The notes below the pieces were generated by a model. The model was not told the DNA's origin. It did not search any database and saw only the letters and a program-made list of their open reading frames with translations. From positions 124,001-188,000 of the forward strand of contig NZ_JALLAN010000001.1 in NCBI RefSeq assembly GCF_023062595.1: a stretch of DNA of 64,000 nt, in the 5' to 3' direction. Below, piece by piece: positions 19,072 through 28,456 of the stretch. Origin of the DNA: Arthrobacter rhizosphaerae (GTDB lineage Bacteria > Actinomycetota > Actinomycetes > Actinomycetales > Micrococcaceae). Both the position numbers and the translations under genes were made by a program. Position 1 is the stretch's first letter. Every line of letters begins with the position of its first letter.

Positions 19072-19644
19072 TCAGGTAGTCGGCCTGAATGCGAATTCGT
19101 CCGCAATCATCCCCGCAGTTTCGACTGCGGATAAGTTCGTGTTATCTATTTTGAGGTAGTTATCTTTGATGAAAGAGTCGCCGTCGGAATTCAGCTTGTA
19201 TTTCTCGTCGTAGTCCAACAAGCGCTTCCTGGAACTCTTTATATCCCGCTTGGAGGCTTTGTGTGACAACCTGAATTCAGTTTCGTTCCGGCTCAGCCGC
19301 TCCTCCAAATCAGCCTGGAGCTCAACGAAGTACACGTGTGCACCTTTGTCCCGGAATATGTCGCAACTCCGCTCCACGAACTCCCGGTCAGATTCGTGCT
19401 CCACGGCCCAAACGAAGGTGAAAATCAGCCCTGGCAAGTCGCTTGCGGCAACTTCTTCGAACACGCGTTGGCGAAACTCGGACACCAAGGCTTCGAACTG
19501 GGGCTCACCGAATTCGAAGAAGTTCAGTACCAGTTCGATCGTCATGTGGTTATGAAAAAGCCGAAAGCCGGTGATTTTCGAAAGCTCGTGACCCACAGTC
19601 ATCTTGCCAACGGCAGGGGGTCCAAATATGACGACGAATTTCAC
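19072..19644 (-). CDS. P-loop AAA/kinase-like protein
   Basis: 190 residues. Walker A is GPPAVGKMT at residues 8-16 after a hydrophobic strand (MKFVVIF), and the hydrophobic strand LPGLIFTFVW may hold the Walker B equivalent. Size and layout match small nucleoside or shikimate kinase-like P-loop proteins that phosphorylate small molecules, sometimes antibiotics. Substrate unknown. The gene has lower GC than its surroundings, suggesting transfer. Confidence 0.75.
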   Translation of the reverse strand: MKFVVIFGPPAVGKMTVGHELSKITGFRLFHNHMTIELVLNFFEFGEPQFEALVSEFRQRVFEEVAASDLPGLIFTFVWAVEHESDREFVERSCDIFRDKGAHVYFVELQADLEERLSRNETEFRLSHKASKRDIKSSRKRLLDYDEKYKLNSDGDSFIKDNYLKIDNTNLSAVETAGMIADEFAFRPTT

Positions 19645-19896
19645 GGATTTCCTTTTCGACCGGGCTTTGGGCAGGCAGCTTGCAGGCAGCTCGGTCTCGG
19701 CCGCCGCCTTCAGGTATAGAGGTCAGCCAGAAATCGACGGAGTGACTCCATAAGGAGACCCTAGCGGGGTTGGCGGGAGCCTCAAAATGGTGCCCCCACG
19801 CCTCTTGCCATATCTAAATTGCGAGGGTTCCATGCCATATAGATAGGGGCACGCCGCCCAGCATGCGTCGGACTGTGTGACCAGTAGGATCGGAAC

Positions 19897-20853
19897 ATGC
19901 CTCACCCGATCACTGAGCCTTACGACGCCGGAATGCTCGATACGGGTGATGGCCATCAGATCTATTGGGAGGTTTGCGGGAACCCGCGAGGCAAGCCAGC
20001 TATTGTCCTCCATGGCGGGCCCGGGTCCGGTGCTGCCCCGTGGTGGCGCCAGTACTTCGACCCGGAGCGCTACCGCATTGTCTTGTTTGATCAGAGAGGC
20101 TGTGGCCGTAGCCTGCCCAATGCATGCGATGACCTCGCCGGTCTTGAAAACAACACGACCGGCCACCTGCTGACAGACATGGAGCAGCTGCGCGAGCACC
20201 TTGCCATCGATCAATGGCTGCTTTTCGGCGCCTCATGGGGCTCGACCCTTGGGTTGGCCTACGCGGTGGAACATCCCGAGCGCGTGTCGGAACTAGTCCT
20301 CTGGGCGGTGGTCACGACCAGGGCCAGCGACGTGGCCTGGCTGACGCATACCATGGGGCAGATCTATCCGCAGGAGTACGACGAATTGCTGGCAGCCGTC
20401 CCCGTTGCTCACCGTGACGGCAATATCACGGCGGCCCTCAATGAGCTGCTTCGGTCAAGCGATCCGGAAGTGAGTGGCGCCGCCGCACTCGCCTGGTGCA
20501 GGTGGGAAGATCGCCTGGCCACACTCAGCGGTCCGGTTCAGCCGAGTGCACGTTTCCAGGATGCTCGGCAGCGTCTTGGCTTCGCCAGACTCGTCACGCA
20601 CTACTTCGGCAACCACGCTTTCCTCGATAAGGACGCGATCACCAGTCGCCTCGACCGGCTGAACAACATTCCGGCGTACTTCCTGAGGGGACGCCTTGAC
20701 ATAGCATCACCTCTGCGAAGCGCATACGAGCTCGCCAGCAGACTGCCGCTTGCAACGCTTGAGGTCGTCGAGGCTGACGCTCATGGCGGTGGCGACAACA
20801 CCCAAGCCAGGCTCGTCGAGGTGCTCGACCTGTTCGCCCGCCCGGATCGATGA
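19897..20853 (+). CDS. pip: Prolyl aminopeptidase (proline iminopeptidase)
   Basis: 318 residues. Family landmarks in order are HGGPGSGAAPWWRQYFDP, DQRGCGRS, LLFGASWGSTLGLAYA with the GxSxGG nucleophile, WEDRLATL and GRLDIASP. The catalytic His lies in ADAHGGG near the end. It removes N-terminal proline from peptides in the cytoplasm. All residues look intact. Confidence 0.92.
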   Translation: MPHPITEPYDAGMLDTGDGHQIYWEVCGNPRGKPAIVLHGGPGSGAAPWWRQYFDPERYRIVLFDQRGCGRSLPNACDDLAGLENNTTGHLLTDMEQLREHLAIDQWLLFGASWGSTLGLAYAVEHPERVSELVLWAVVTTRASDVAWLTHTMGQIYPQEYDELLAAVPVAHRDGNITAALNELLRSSDPEVSGAAALAWCRWEDRLATLSGPVQPSARFQDARQRLGFARLVTHYFGNHAFLDKDAITSRLDRLNNIPAYFLRGRLDIASPLRSAYELASRLPLATLEVVEADAHGGGDNTQARLVEVLDLFARPDR

Positions 20854-20908
20854 AATTCAGCCCGTAAAAAGGCCGGCAAATACGACTGACACCGTTACGG
20901 TTGGTCGC

Positions 20909-21556
20909 ATGCGGATGCTCGAACAGATTGACGCGATCAACAGGCGCCATCCTTGGAGCCACAACGATTTCTATTCACCATGGATTCTGAGGCAGGCAGC
21001 GCAGGGACCGCGGTATAGCGCACTCGATATCGGTTGCGGCTCGGGAAATCTTGTCGCGGGACTTCGAGCCTGCTTTGAACACGTCACAGGCATTGAACCG
21101 GACCACTTGATGGCTCGCACGGCGCAATCACGGTTTGAAACCGCAGAAGAGATCACAATCCGGCAGTGCGACTTCGATACGCTCGACTGGAAGCAGCAGT
21201 TTGACGCAATCACTTTGGTGGCGGTGCTCCATCACCTCCCGCTGGACGAGTCGCTCTCAAAACTGAAACTACTGCTACGCCCAGGCGGCCGTCTGGTCGT
21301 CATTGGGTGCTATCGCGAAGCAACTCTGACTGACCGACTGCTGTCCATGATTGCGCTCATTACGAATCCACTTTTCGGTGTCGTGAAACACTGGCCCATC
21401 GCTGCCCATCCCCCCGTTGAAATGATGGCGCCAACAGTAATGCCACGAGAAATGTTTGCCGAGATCCGCAGATCAGTTAAATTGCAGCTGCCTGGCGGGA
21501 GGATTCGTCGCCGGCTATTTTGGCGCTACTCTTTGGTTTACACGAAACCCGCATAG
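20909..21556 (+). CDS. Class I SAM-dependent methyltransferase
   Basis: About 215 residues from ATG 20909. SAM-binding motif I is LDIGCGSGNLVAGL, followed by GIEPDHLM (motif II) and AITLVAVLHHLPLDESL with LLRPGGRLVVIG (motif III). Acceptor unknown. It starts 55 bp after pip. Confidence 0.87.
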   Translation: MRMLEQIDAINRRHPWSHNDFYSPWILRQAAQGPRYSALDIGCGSGNLVAGLRACFEHVTGIEPDHLMARTAQSRFETAEEITIRQCDFDTLDWKQQFDAITLVAVLHHLPLDESLSKLKLLLRPGGRLVVIGCYREATLTDRLLSMIALITNPLFGVVKHWPIAAHPPVEMMAPTVMPREMFAEIRRSVKLQLPGGRIRRRLFWRYSLVYTKPA

Positions 21557-21747
21557 AGTTCCTCAAAAGGGATATGGCCGGTGTGGGCGTCGAGACTCAC
21601 TCTTCCGGGCAGCTGACAAGAACCGCGTCACCTTCTACTGGCTCCTCGACCAGTTTTCTAACAACGGCGGATACGCCCGTAGCGTCCGGTTGAGGACCGA
21701 AGATCCGACGCACTGCGTCTCACACGACTCGTGGAATGCTGATACCC

Positions 21748-22503
21748 ATGAAACCCCTGGATATGGAACGACGCGTCATTGAGGCAGCAGAGGCGTTGGC
21801 TCGATCGCTCGGTAGCAACCCAAACCACACCGTGGCAGCCGCTGCCATGGACACCAACGGCCAGATACACACAGCTGTGAACGTTCATCACTTCACCGGC
21901 GGCCCCTGCGCCGAGCTCGTCGCCTTGGGCGTAGCCGCAACCGCTGAAGCTGGCCCATTGGTCGCGATGGCAGCCGCCGGCGACGGCGGACGTGGTCTCC
22001 TCTCGCCTTGTGGCCGCTGCCGGCAGGTGATGCTGGATCTGCACCCCGATATTCTGGTCGCGGTCCCAACCGTGGATGGCCCCCGGATGCGCCCCATTGC
22101 CAAGCTTCTTTCGGACACGTACTTCTTTCCGGATGCGCAAGCCGGGCGAGTGTTCCGCTTCAACCGAAGCCACTATGACGCAATAACATCCGGCCAGAAA
22201 ACCTCCTCGGTCCGTTGGGACGAGCGGATTGCACTTGGCCCTGCCATTTTCTACTTCGAAGATGATGTAAAGTGTCCACCACTTCGTGGGGAGATCCTTG
22301 AAATCCAGCGGTATCAGATCAATGACCTAACTCCAGAACGACTCCGCCTTTCAAACGGTGGAACGGTGGAGGGCTACCTCGAAGGTCTTCGACGGCACTA
22401 CCCGGCAATGCCGGCCGACGCATTCGTCGACGTCGTCGATTTTCAAGTAACTCCATCCGGGTCCGCTCACAGCAGGGAACCACAGAACACAACCGCCCAG
22501 TAA
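21748..22503 (+). CDS. Cytidine deaminase-ASCH domain fusion
   Basis: 251 residues. Residues 1-125 form a cytidine/blasticidin-S deaminase fold with the zinc-site motifs PCAE and PCGRC. Residues from about 130 form an ASCH domain (VFRFNRSHYDAITSGQKTSSVRW, then GEILEIQRYQINDL). ASCH proteins include the bacterial N4-acetylcytidine amidohydrolase, so the fusion could take acetylcytidine to cytidine to uridine in one protein; that is inference. Start ATG 21748. Confidence 0.8.
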   Translation: MKPLDMERRVIEAAEALARSLGSNPNHTVAAAAMDTNGQIHTAVNVHHFTGGPCAELVALGVAATAEAGPLVAMAAAGDGGRGLLSPCGRCRQVMLDLHPDILVAVPTVDGPRMRPIAKLLSDTYFFPDAQAGRVFRFNRSHYDAITSGQKTSSVRWDERIALGPAIFYFEDDVKCPPLRGEILEIQRYQINDLTPERLRLSNGGTVEGYLEGLRRHYPAMPADAFVDVVDFQVTPSGSAHSREPQNTTAQ

Positions 22504-22591
22504 CGGTCGGCTTACGGGGCGAAATCAGCCGGCTACGACGTCGCACGGGCGCTGGCGTAAATTCAGCTCTCCCGGAGTGGGTCGGGATCAG

Positions 22592-22888
22592 TCAGTCGCC
22601 GTCGCGCGCTGACTTCTGCTGGTTGTCCAGAGATGGGAATTCTCTGAGTGTGGCTGCTATGTCTCTGACTGCGGCCGGGTCCTCTGTCCAGTGCCTGCCT
22701 GTCCGGGTGCACGCATTGAAGGTGGTCACCCTGGAGGCTTTGGCTGCTTCAGTAAGTTCGGCCCACGCGGCCTGGAGTTCTTTGTGGAGTTCCGGTGCCA
22801 ACGGCTCGTCCGGGCCGGCCGACGGCGGAAGAGGATCCCCGTGTGCCGGTGCGACTGCTTTTCGCTGAAAGAGACTTCTGAGACCCAT
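22592..22888 (-). CDS. Hypothetical protein
   Basis: 98 residues, starting MGLRSLFQRKAVAPAHGDP, mostly helical with TRTGRHWTEDPAAVRDIAATL. No family recognised. It lies downstream of the 22935 gene on the same strand. Confidence 0.5.
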   Translation of the reverse strand: MGLRSLFQRKAVAPAHGDPLPPSAGPDEPLAPELHKELQAAWAELTEAAKASRVTTFNACTRTGRHWTEDPAAVRDIAATLREFPSLDNQQKSARDGD

Positions 22889-22934
22889 TCCTTTGTCCCT
22901 TCTGATGGTGAGAGCTGCCCTGGTTACAGCCTGT

Positions 22935-23252
22935 TCAGGTGCTCTGGTTGCGTCGGCCCTTCCAATCCCTAAGAAGCTGCTTTTCGTAGCGTTTGTAGTC
23001 GTCGTCCCAATGGCGGCGCATGTTGTGTCTGGCCAGGTCCAGAAACTTGGCTAGCGCAGTTCCCTCTTCTGCGTGCACTTTGTCGTAGAGGGCAGCAGCT
23101 CGTTCATCCGTCCCGTATACCCGCCATCCGGAGTTCACTTTCTGGATGCCAGCTTCGTATGCCTTTTGGTAACGATCCTCGAACCAGTTGAAGTGGTCAA
23201 GGTTCTCCGCGTCGAGGATCGCCCGAACGGCTTCTCTTTCAACCTCGCTCAT
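22935..23252 (-). CDS. Hypothetical protein
   Basis: 105 residues, charged and rich in aromatic residues (FNWFEDRYQKAYEAGIQK, HWDDDYKRYEKQLLRDWKG). Its ATG overlaps the stop of the 24163-23249 gene by 4 bp, so the two are translationally coupled and probably function together. No family recognised. Confidence 0.6.
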   Translation of the reverse strand: MSEVEREAVRAILDAENLDHFNWFEDRYQKAYEAGIQKVNSGWRVYGTDERAAALYDKVHAEEGTALAKFLDLARHNMRRHWDDDYKRYEKQLLRDWKGRRNQST

Positions 23253-24163
23253 CCATCTCCTTCACTAGAGCTATGGCCGCCGCTGACTTCGCGGGGACGC
23301 AGGCCCGTACATTCCATGACTTGTCGGGGTTGCCACCAAGGGTTATGAACTTCAATTTCGGGGTGGTGCTCCGCGACCCACTCGGCCATCCGACGCCCCC
23401 GTCCCGCGATGAACTGGAGTGTGGCCTCCCGGTACGTCACGTACTCATCTTTTGTGGCCGGTGTCCCGGGACGCTCGAAGTTGTTGAAGTCCAGGTAGAA
23501 CCGAACGGCTTTGTTGTCGGGAGTCACGAGGTCTTGAAAGTGGAAGAAGTTTACGAACTCCTTGAATCCATCGAAGAGCGCGAAGAAGTCCTTGTAGGAG
23601 TTGATGACCGCAAAGAAGTCCCTGTAGGCGTCTTTGAGGGCGCCAGCGGGGGGATCCTCCGGCTCTGTGCTGTAGTGACGCCGGATGCACTCAAGGGTGA
23701 GGTCCATGCGATCGCCGATCAGCCGACCCGAGGGATCGAATCCCCTGGCCTGGTTAATCGTGGTTTGGCCCTTCCTGACGGGCCAAATCATTGCACTGCC
23801 GATGGTGTACGGAGGGTTCAGGTAGCGGGATTTCTGACACTGGCTCAGGTCGGCCATGGCGTTGGCCAGAGGCGCTGGACGTGACCTTCCGGTATAGGAG
23901 CTGGTGATGGCGTCGCTGCCGTAGCAATACCTATCTGTATTGGCGTCCGTGAAAATGAGGTACTCGCGCTGTCTGGTTGTCACCTTCGGGGCGAAAACAT
24001 CTCCGGACGGCAGCTCTTTGCTCCACAGCAGCTCGTGGTCCCACCGGAGCAACGGACTGCCACCATCCGGGTCGGGTCTGGTCCTTGGTGTGTCCGTCTT
24101 GTAGTCGAACGAGGTGTCGAAGACGCGTGGCAGATGCTTCTGCGGGTATTTCGGATCCCTCAA
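23249..24163 (-). CDS. Hypothetical protein with conserved-looking central region
   Basis: About 304 residues from TTG 24163. It contains MIWPVRKGQTTINQARGFD, RMDLTLECIRRHY and HFQDLVTPDNKAVRFYLDF, the pattern of a family found in many actinobacteria without known function. Coupled by a 4-bp overlap with the following 105-residue gene. The start is not firm. Confidence 0.65.
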   Translation of the reverse strand: MRDPKYPQKHLPRVFDTSFDYKTDTPRTRPDPDGGSPLLRWDHELLWSKELPSGDVFAPKVTTRQREYLIFTDANTDRYCYGSDAITSSYTGRSRPAPLANAMADLSQCQKSRYLNPPYTIGSAMIWPVRKGQTTINQARGFDPSGRLIGDRMDLTLECIRRHYSTEPEDPPAGALKDAYRDFFAVINSYKDFFALFDGFKEFVNFFHFQDLVTPDNKAVRFYLDFNNFERPGTPATKDEYVTYREATLQFIAGRGRRMAEWVAEHHPEIEVHNPWWQPRQVMECTGLRPREVSGGHSSSEGDG

Positions 24164-24403
24164 GATTCCCCCAAAGGCCAGAGTGATGAGACGCGTTCAT
24201 CGTACGGGAGACAGGATTTCACCGCACTGGTTTGCAAGGCTTTTTAGACTTGCGCTGACGTGTTCTCCCGAATCGGTATTCATGACGCTTACCGGTGGAC
24301 GCGGCAATCGTTTCATTTACGTGGAAAGACACATGCCCAGAGCTTTCCACATAAGGGTGACTCCCGCTGTCCTGGTCCACGGCACTCTCGTAGCGTGGTT
24401 TCC

Positions 24404-25243
24404 ATGTCACGTCGGAATCCGGGAGCCGCCCCCAGCGCGGACCGAGCCCGGCGCGTGCTCGCAGGGAACCACACGGAAGCCAGCGGGCTCCTGGACGGGG
24501 CTGCCTTTAAGGACGGGCCTGACTTTATGGAGACGAACGGTTTTGTCGATGGGGCAGGCTCCCGGCATCCCGCGCGCACACGCTGGCGAACCGGTAAGCG
24601 TGCCGGCGTGCTGATTGCGTCCACCGCAATGATCCTGGCCGGGTGGTTCTGGTGGTCGGCTGCCGCAAACAGCCCCCAGGCAGTTCCACTCAGCGCAGTT
24701 TCAAGTGCCGCCGGAGGAAGCCAAAGCCCTCCTGCGGCTACAGATTCGGGAACCTTGGCGACCGATACCAGTACGGCGGAGGGACCTGAGGTCGGAGGAA
24801 AGATCGTCATCCACGTTGCGGGAGCCGTCCAGAAGCCCGGCGTTGTCGAATTGCCGGCCGGCAGCCGGATTCACGAAGCGGTAGCGGGCGCGGGCGGAAG
24901 CTTGCCCGGCGCCGACTTGAACAGGCTTAACCTCGCGGCGGTCCTGACGGACGGGCAGAAGGTTCACGTTCCTTTGGTGGGGGAACAACTTTCGGTTGAA
25001 CCAGCGAAGGACGCGGATCGAGACGCCGCTGGTTCAGGGGCGGCACCAACGGACAGGATCAATCTCAACACGGCATCCGTGGACGAACTGGGCACCCTGC
25101 CCCGGGTGGGCCCCGTGCTCGCCCAGCGCATCGTTGACTGGCGAAAGGAGCACGGCGACTTCAAGACCGTGGAGGAACTCGATGCAGTGGATGGGGTGGG
25201 ACCGAAAATGCTGGAAGCCCTCCTGCCTCACGTCACGGTCTGA
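24404..25243 (+). CDS. comEA: Competence protein ComEA (DNA receptor)
   Basis: 279 residues from ATG 24404. A membrane anchor (GVLIASTAMILAGWFWW, about residues 69-85) is followed by a SLBB domain (IVIHVAGAVQKPGVVELPAG) and a C-terminal helix-hairpin-helix pair (RINLNTASVDELGTLPRVGP and EELDAVDGVGPKMLEALLPH). It binds incoming DNA at the outer membrane face and hands it to the ComEC channel. It is intact, but its partner comEC directly downstream is broken. Confidence 0.92.
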   Translation: MSRRNPGAAPSADRARRVLAGNHTEASGLLDGAAFKDGPDFMETNGFVDGAGSRHPARTRWRTGKRAGVLIASTAMILAGWFWWSAAANSPQAVPLSAVSSAAGGSQSPPAATDSGTLATDTSTAEGPEVGGKIVIHVAGAVQKPGVVELPAGSRIHEAVAGAGGSLPGADLNRLNLAAVLTDGQKVHVPLVGEQLSVEPAKDADRDAAGSGAAPTDRINLNTASVDELGTLPRVGPVLAQRIVDWRKEHGDFKTVEELDAVDGVGPKMLEALLPHVTV

Positions 25244-25255
25244 CGGGAATCACGC

Positions 25256-26326
25256 ATGACGCGGGTTAGCCCCTGGAAACGGTACGTGGATGCCGCCGTT
25301 CATCCTGGACATCAATCGGATCCCCCTGCCCAGGACGTTGCCGAGGCCGGCAATACGCCACGGAGTCTCACCGTGCCACGCTCACGAGCGGCGACCCCCT
25401 CCGTACGGACAGCGTGGCAGAAGATCATCCAGGAGAAGCTGAGGGCGGCCGGTGCTTCCCACTCCGGCGCGCAAGAAAGCGCACAACCCCGCAGACGCGC
25501 TGACCTTCGCCTCGTGCCTGCCGCGGTCATTGCCTGGCTAACAGCCGTTGCCGGCCTCTGGCTTGGGCCCGCCGGACTGGTGGTCCTCAGTGCAGCACTG
25601 ATCGCTGCAGGCGGTGCTCTGTTGGCTTGGATGCGGCCTACGGATTTCCAGGCAAGGAAGCGGGGTGGTGGTGCCCGGGAGAGGCTTCGCCGCGGAAGGC
25701 AGACTTCCGGACGCAGCCTTCGTATAACCTTCGCCGTCTCCTTTTTGTTGGCGGCTGCTGTAGCAGGTCACTCAGCAGGAGCCGCAACCCAGAGACATGA
25801 CGGAGCGATGGCAGATGCTGTCTCGACGAAAGCAGCCGTCATAGCCGAACTCACTGTGGAGGCTTCCCCCAGGAAATTAGCGGGTCCGGGCAACTCCGGA
25901 GCCGGTGACAGATGGGCCACCAAAGTCACGGCGCACTCCTTGACCGTCAGGGGCAATGTCATACATGCCCGCACACAGTTGCTGGTCATGGGCGGCGACG
26001 AATGGCAAGATGTGCGGGCAGGCCAGCGACTCCGCACCACAGGCAAACTGCGATCCCCCGAAGGCGGCCAAGCGGAAGCGGCGATATTGTCAAGCACCTC
26101 GGCCCCCATTGTCCTGGCTCCGGCCGGTCCCTGGAATAATGGCCCGGCCGGACTCCGTGACTTGTTCCGGGAAAGCAGCTCGTCCTTGCCGGGAGACTCC
26201 CGCGGCCTGCTGCCTGGCATGGTGACGGGTGACACGGGCAACCTCGATGAGGAACTGAATGCTGCCATGAAAACAGTAGGAATGACCCACCTGACAGCTG
26301 TCAGCGGGGCAAACTATGACAATTGA
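25256..26326 (+). pseudogene. comEC: ComEC/Rec2 DNA channel, truncated at element junction
   Basis: Only the first 352 or so residues are ComEC-like; full proteins are normally about 750-850. After N-terminal membrane segments and an OB-fold-like region, the frame reaches the invariant HLTAVSGAN of the competence domain and then ends as YDN-stop. The remaining channel and C-terminal domains are absent from the window. The break is where the foreign element begins, so this is an insertion and not gradual decay. The cell should be unable to import DNA by this route unless another copy exists. Confidence 0.9.
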
Positions 26327-26330
26327 TATG
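26305..26330. mobile_element. Left junction of integrated element in comEC (candidate attL)
   Basis: Host similarity ends just after the codons for SGAN (about 26313). The following AT-rich bases are not ComEC coding. The exact core cannot be fixed without the other junction, which is not in the window. Confidence 0.6.
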
Positions 26331-26508
26331 GGTCAAATCTCTAATGTTGCGAGGTGGGTAGAGGTGGCAATATGCCGATAATCTCGTTCACAACTCCGCC
26401 TCTCCTTGCTCGTCCAGAGAAGCTGGGACGCCTGGATCAGAGATCATGTCCGGATGCTCAGATCTTACGTCCCGGGCCCCATCGCGGCGACCTGCGAGAA
26501 TTGGATCC

Positions 26509-26706
26509 ATGCCCGACGCGACCTTGACCACCGTCCACCATCTCTACTCCAGACCTGACGACCTCCTTCCCGTCTGTGGCGCAGTGCCCGGCCCCGACGG
26601 CCCGGAATGGCATACAGGCCATCAGGCTGACGCTCTGCTGGCTTTCTCCGCCAGGGGTTCTGCTTGTTGTTCGCTCTGCCTCGAAAAGGCCGAGACAAAG
26701 CTCTGA
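26509..26706 (+). CDS. Small cysteine-containing protein, unknown
   Basis: 65 residues from ATG 26509. It has VCGA early and CCSLCLEK at the end, so a small zinc site is possible. First gene of the element. The bases 26327-26508 before it hold no gene and may include the attachment-site arm. No family recognised. Confidence 0.45.
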   Translation: MPDATLTTVHHLYSRPDDLLPVCGAVPGPDGPEWHTGHQADALLAFSARGSACCSLCLEKAETKL

Positions 26707-26970
26707 GCGGCGTTTCATAGGTGGTACATCTGGTACGTTCTGCCATACTGGTAGAGAAAACAGGTATACGAGTGGAAAAGCCGGCTCAGCCCAGCTGAGC
26801 AGAGAATCCGTCCAGGTGGGCGCGTGGGGACCAGCTTCGGCTCCCGGGCGTGGCTTGGGATCCGGAACTCGGGGATGCTGTGCTGAACTGTGGAGCCGAG
26901 ACGCTGGACCCTTCGAGTAAAACACCACCTGGGCACACTGGGTAGAACGAGACGCAAGGGGGGAGCGGCT

Positions 26971-27729
26971 ATGAGCGAGAACCAGTCACAAGCGCCTGAG
27001 CCGCAGTCGCGAGAGCAACACGCAGGCCAGACAATGAGCGCCGAGCAGTGGGCCGCCGCGTTCCAGCAGGAACACCATCGTGAACCGACCATGGCTGAGT
27101 ACCAGGAAGCGCTTCGCCTCGGACACGTCGCGTCCGAGCGCCGACCCCGTGATCCGTCAATACAGCAGATGGCCGACGGTGCCCGTCAGGTCGCCGCAGG
27201 TGCCAGGAATCTCTACGAAGCAAAGGTCGCACCCGCGGCGCAGAGTGCCGCGCACTCCGCCAAGGCGGCGTTCGACGAGCAGCGCCAGGACCCGAAGAGC
27301 AGCCTGCAGCTTTGGATCACCCGGGTACCCCTGATCCTGCCGGCCGCCGCGTTCCTGTCCATCATCTCGCTGTTCCTGCCGATCGCATCGATACGCCGTG
27401 TTTCCGTGAACTTCTTCAGCAGGCAGCTTGAGCAAAGCGACGGAGGCATCATCCTGTTCCTCATGCTCGTCGTCATCGGCTCGTCCATCGCAACCCTTGT
27501 CATGAAGGCAAAGTGGGCCCGCATCACCACCGGCGCATCCGGAGTCGCCGCCGGACTGGTCGGGATGATCAATGGCTTCGGCAACATGGCCTCCATCAGC
27601 AGCTTGTCCGGGGCATCGATCGGCATCGGCCTGGTCATCCTGGCTCTTCTGTCGGTCGTGGTCGCCGCCTGCGGCGTCCTGGTACTCATGTCACTGCGCC
27701 GCGCACCGAATACCGCCCAGAACGAGTAG
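26971..27729 (+). CDS. Multi-pass membrane protein, unknown
   Basis: 252 residues from ATG 26971, with a purine-rich GGGGGGAG upstream. The N-terminal 120 residues are hydrophilic; then four hydrophobic spans follow (VPLILPAAAFLSIISLFLP, GGIILFLMLVVIGSSIATLV, ASGVAAGLVGMI and GIGLVILALLSVVVAACGVL). Probably a cytoplasmic-membrane protein accessory to the element. It lies 64 bp before a lipoprotein gene on the same strand. Confidence 0.65.
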   Translation: MSENQSQAPEPQSREQHAGQTMSAEQWAAAFQQEHHREPTMAEYQEALRLGHVASERRPRDPSIQQMADGARQVAAGARNLYEAKVAPAAQSAAHSAKAAFDEQRQDPKSSLQLWITRVPLILPAAAFLSIISLFLPIASIRRVSVNFFSRQLEQSDGGIILFLMLVVIGSSIATLVMKAKWARITTGASGVAAGLVGMINGFGNMASISSLSGASIGIGLVILALLSVVVAACGVLVLMSLRRAPNTAQNE

Positions 27730-27792
27730 CGGCTGAAAAACCGCCTCCACACCCTCATCCACCGAACGACACACCACGAAAAGGACAAGATC

Positions 27793-28338
27793 ATGCACAT
27801 CACCAGGACCGCACCGGCAACGCGGACGAAGCTGGCCGCGACCGCTGCGGCCCTGGCCGCTCTAACGCTCGTGCTCACTGGTTGCGGCGGCGCAGCCGAT
27901 GGCAGCAACAACACCAGCGACGCCAGCGGTGCATGGATCGCCACCAAGGGCCCGAATGGCGGCGGTGACGTCCTCTTTGTGGATGGCAGCTCGATCGTTT
28001 ACGCAACCCCGACGACCGACAAGGGCAGCACATGCAACAGCACCACCGCGCTGCTCGAGGCTGCCCGGGCCGGCTCGATCGACCTCAATCACCGCAGCGA
28101 CAATGACGCATACCGAGTCGTCTCGACCGGCACGATCGACAACGGCCGGACGTCGGTGACATGGGATGACAACAACGGCTCCAATCGGACCGGTGAGGAC
28201 GTCGGACCCGGATCGATCTCCATCCGAACCGAGTCGATAGCACTGGACTACATCTTCAGTTCCGGCGTCGACGACCCGCAGTTCGTACCTGTCGACGGCG
28301 ACGAGGGCAAGGCTGTAGCAGCCAAGGCCTGCAGCTGA
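27793..28338 (+). CDS. Secreted lipoprotein, unknown
   Basis: 181 residues. A signal peptide with lipobox LTGC near residue 34 is followed by GGAADGSNN and a small beta-rich domain. Anchored to the outer face of the membrane. It ends at a strong terminator. Could be a surface-exclusion or mating-pair factor, but no evidence distinguishes these. Confidence 0.65.
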   Translation: MHITRTAPATRTKLAATAAALAALTLVLTGCGGAADGSNNTSDASGAWIATKGPNGGGDVLFVDGSSIVYATPTTDKGSTCNSTTALLEAARAGSIDLNHRSDNDAYRVVSTGTIDNGRTSVTWDDNNGSNRTGEDVGPGSISIRTESIALDYIFSSGVDDPQFVPVDGDEGKAVAAKACS

Positions 28339-28376
28339 GGCCAAACCTCAGAGCCACGATCAGTTCAGCCGACCAG

Positions 28377-28416
28377 GAACCCCGTGGACATATCGTCCAC
28401 GGGGTTCTCTTTTTTT
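28377..28416 (+). terminator. Intrinsic terminator after lipoprotein gene
   Basis: GAACCCCGTGGAC pairs perfectly with GTCCACGGGGTTC, followed by TCTTTTTTT. Confidence 0.85.
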
Positions 28417-28456
28417 CACCCGCTTCGCCCGGAACCGCTGCCACAGGAGAACCAGC

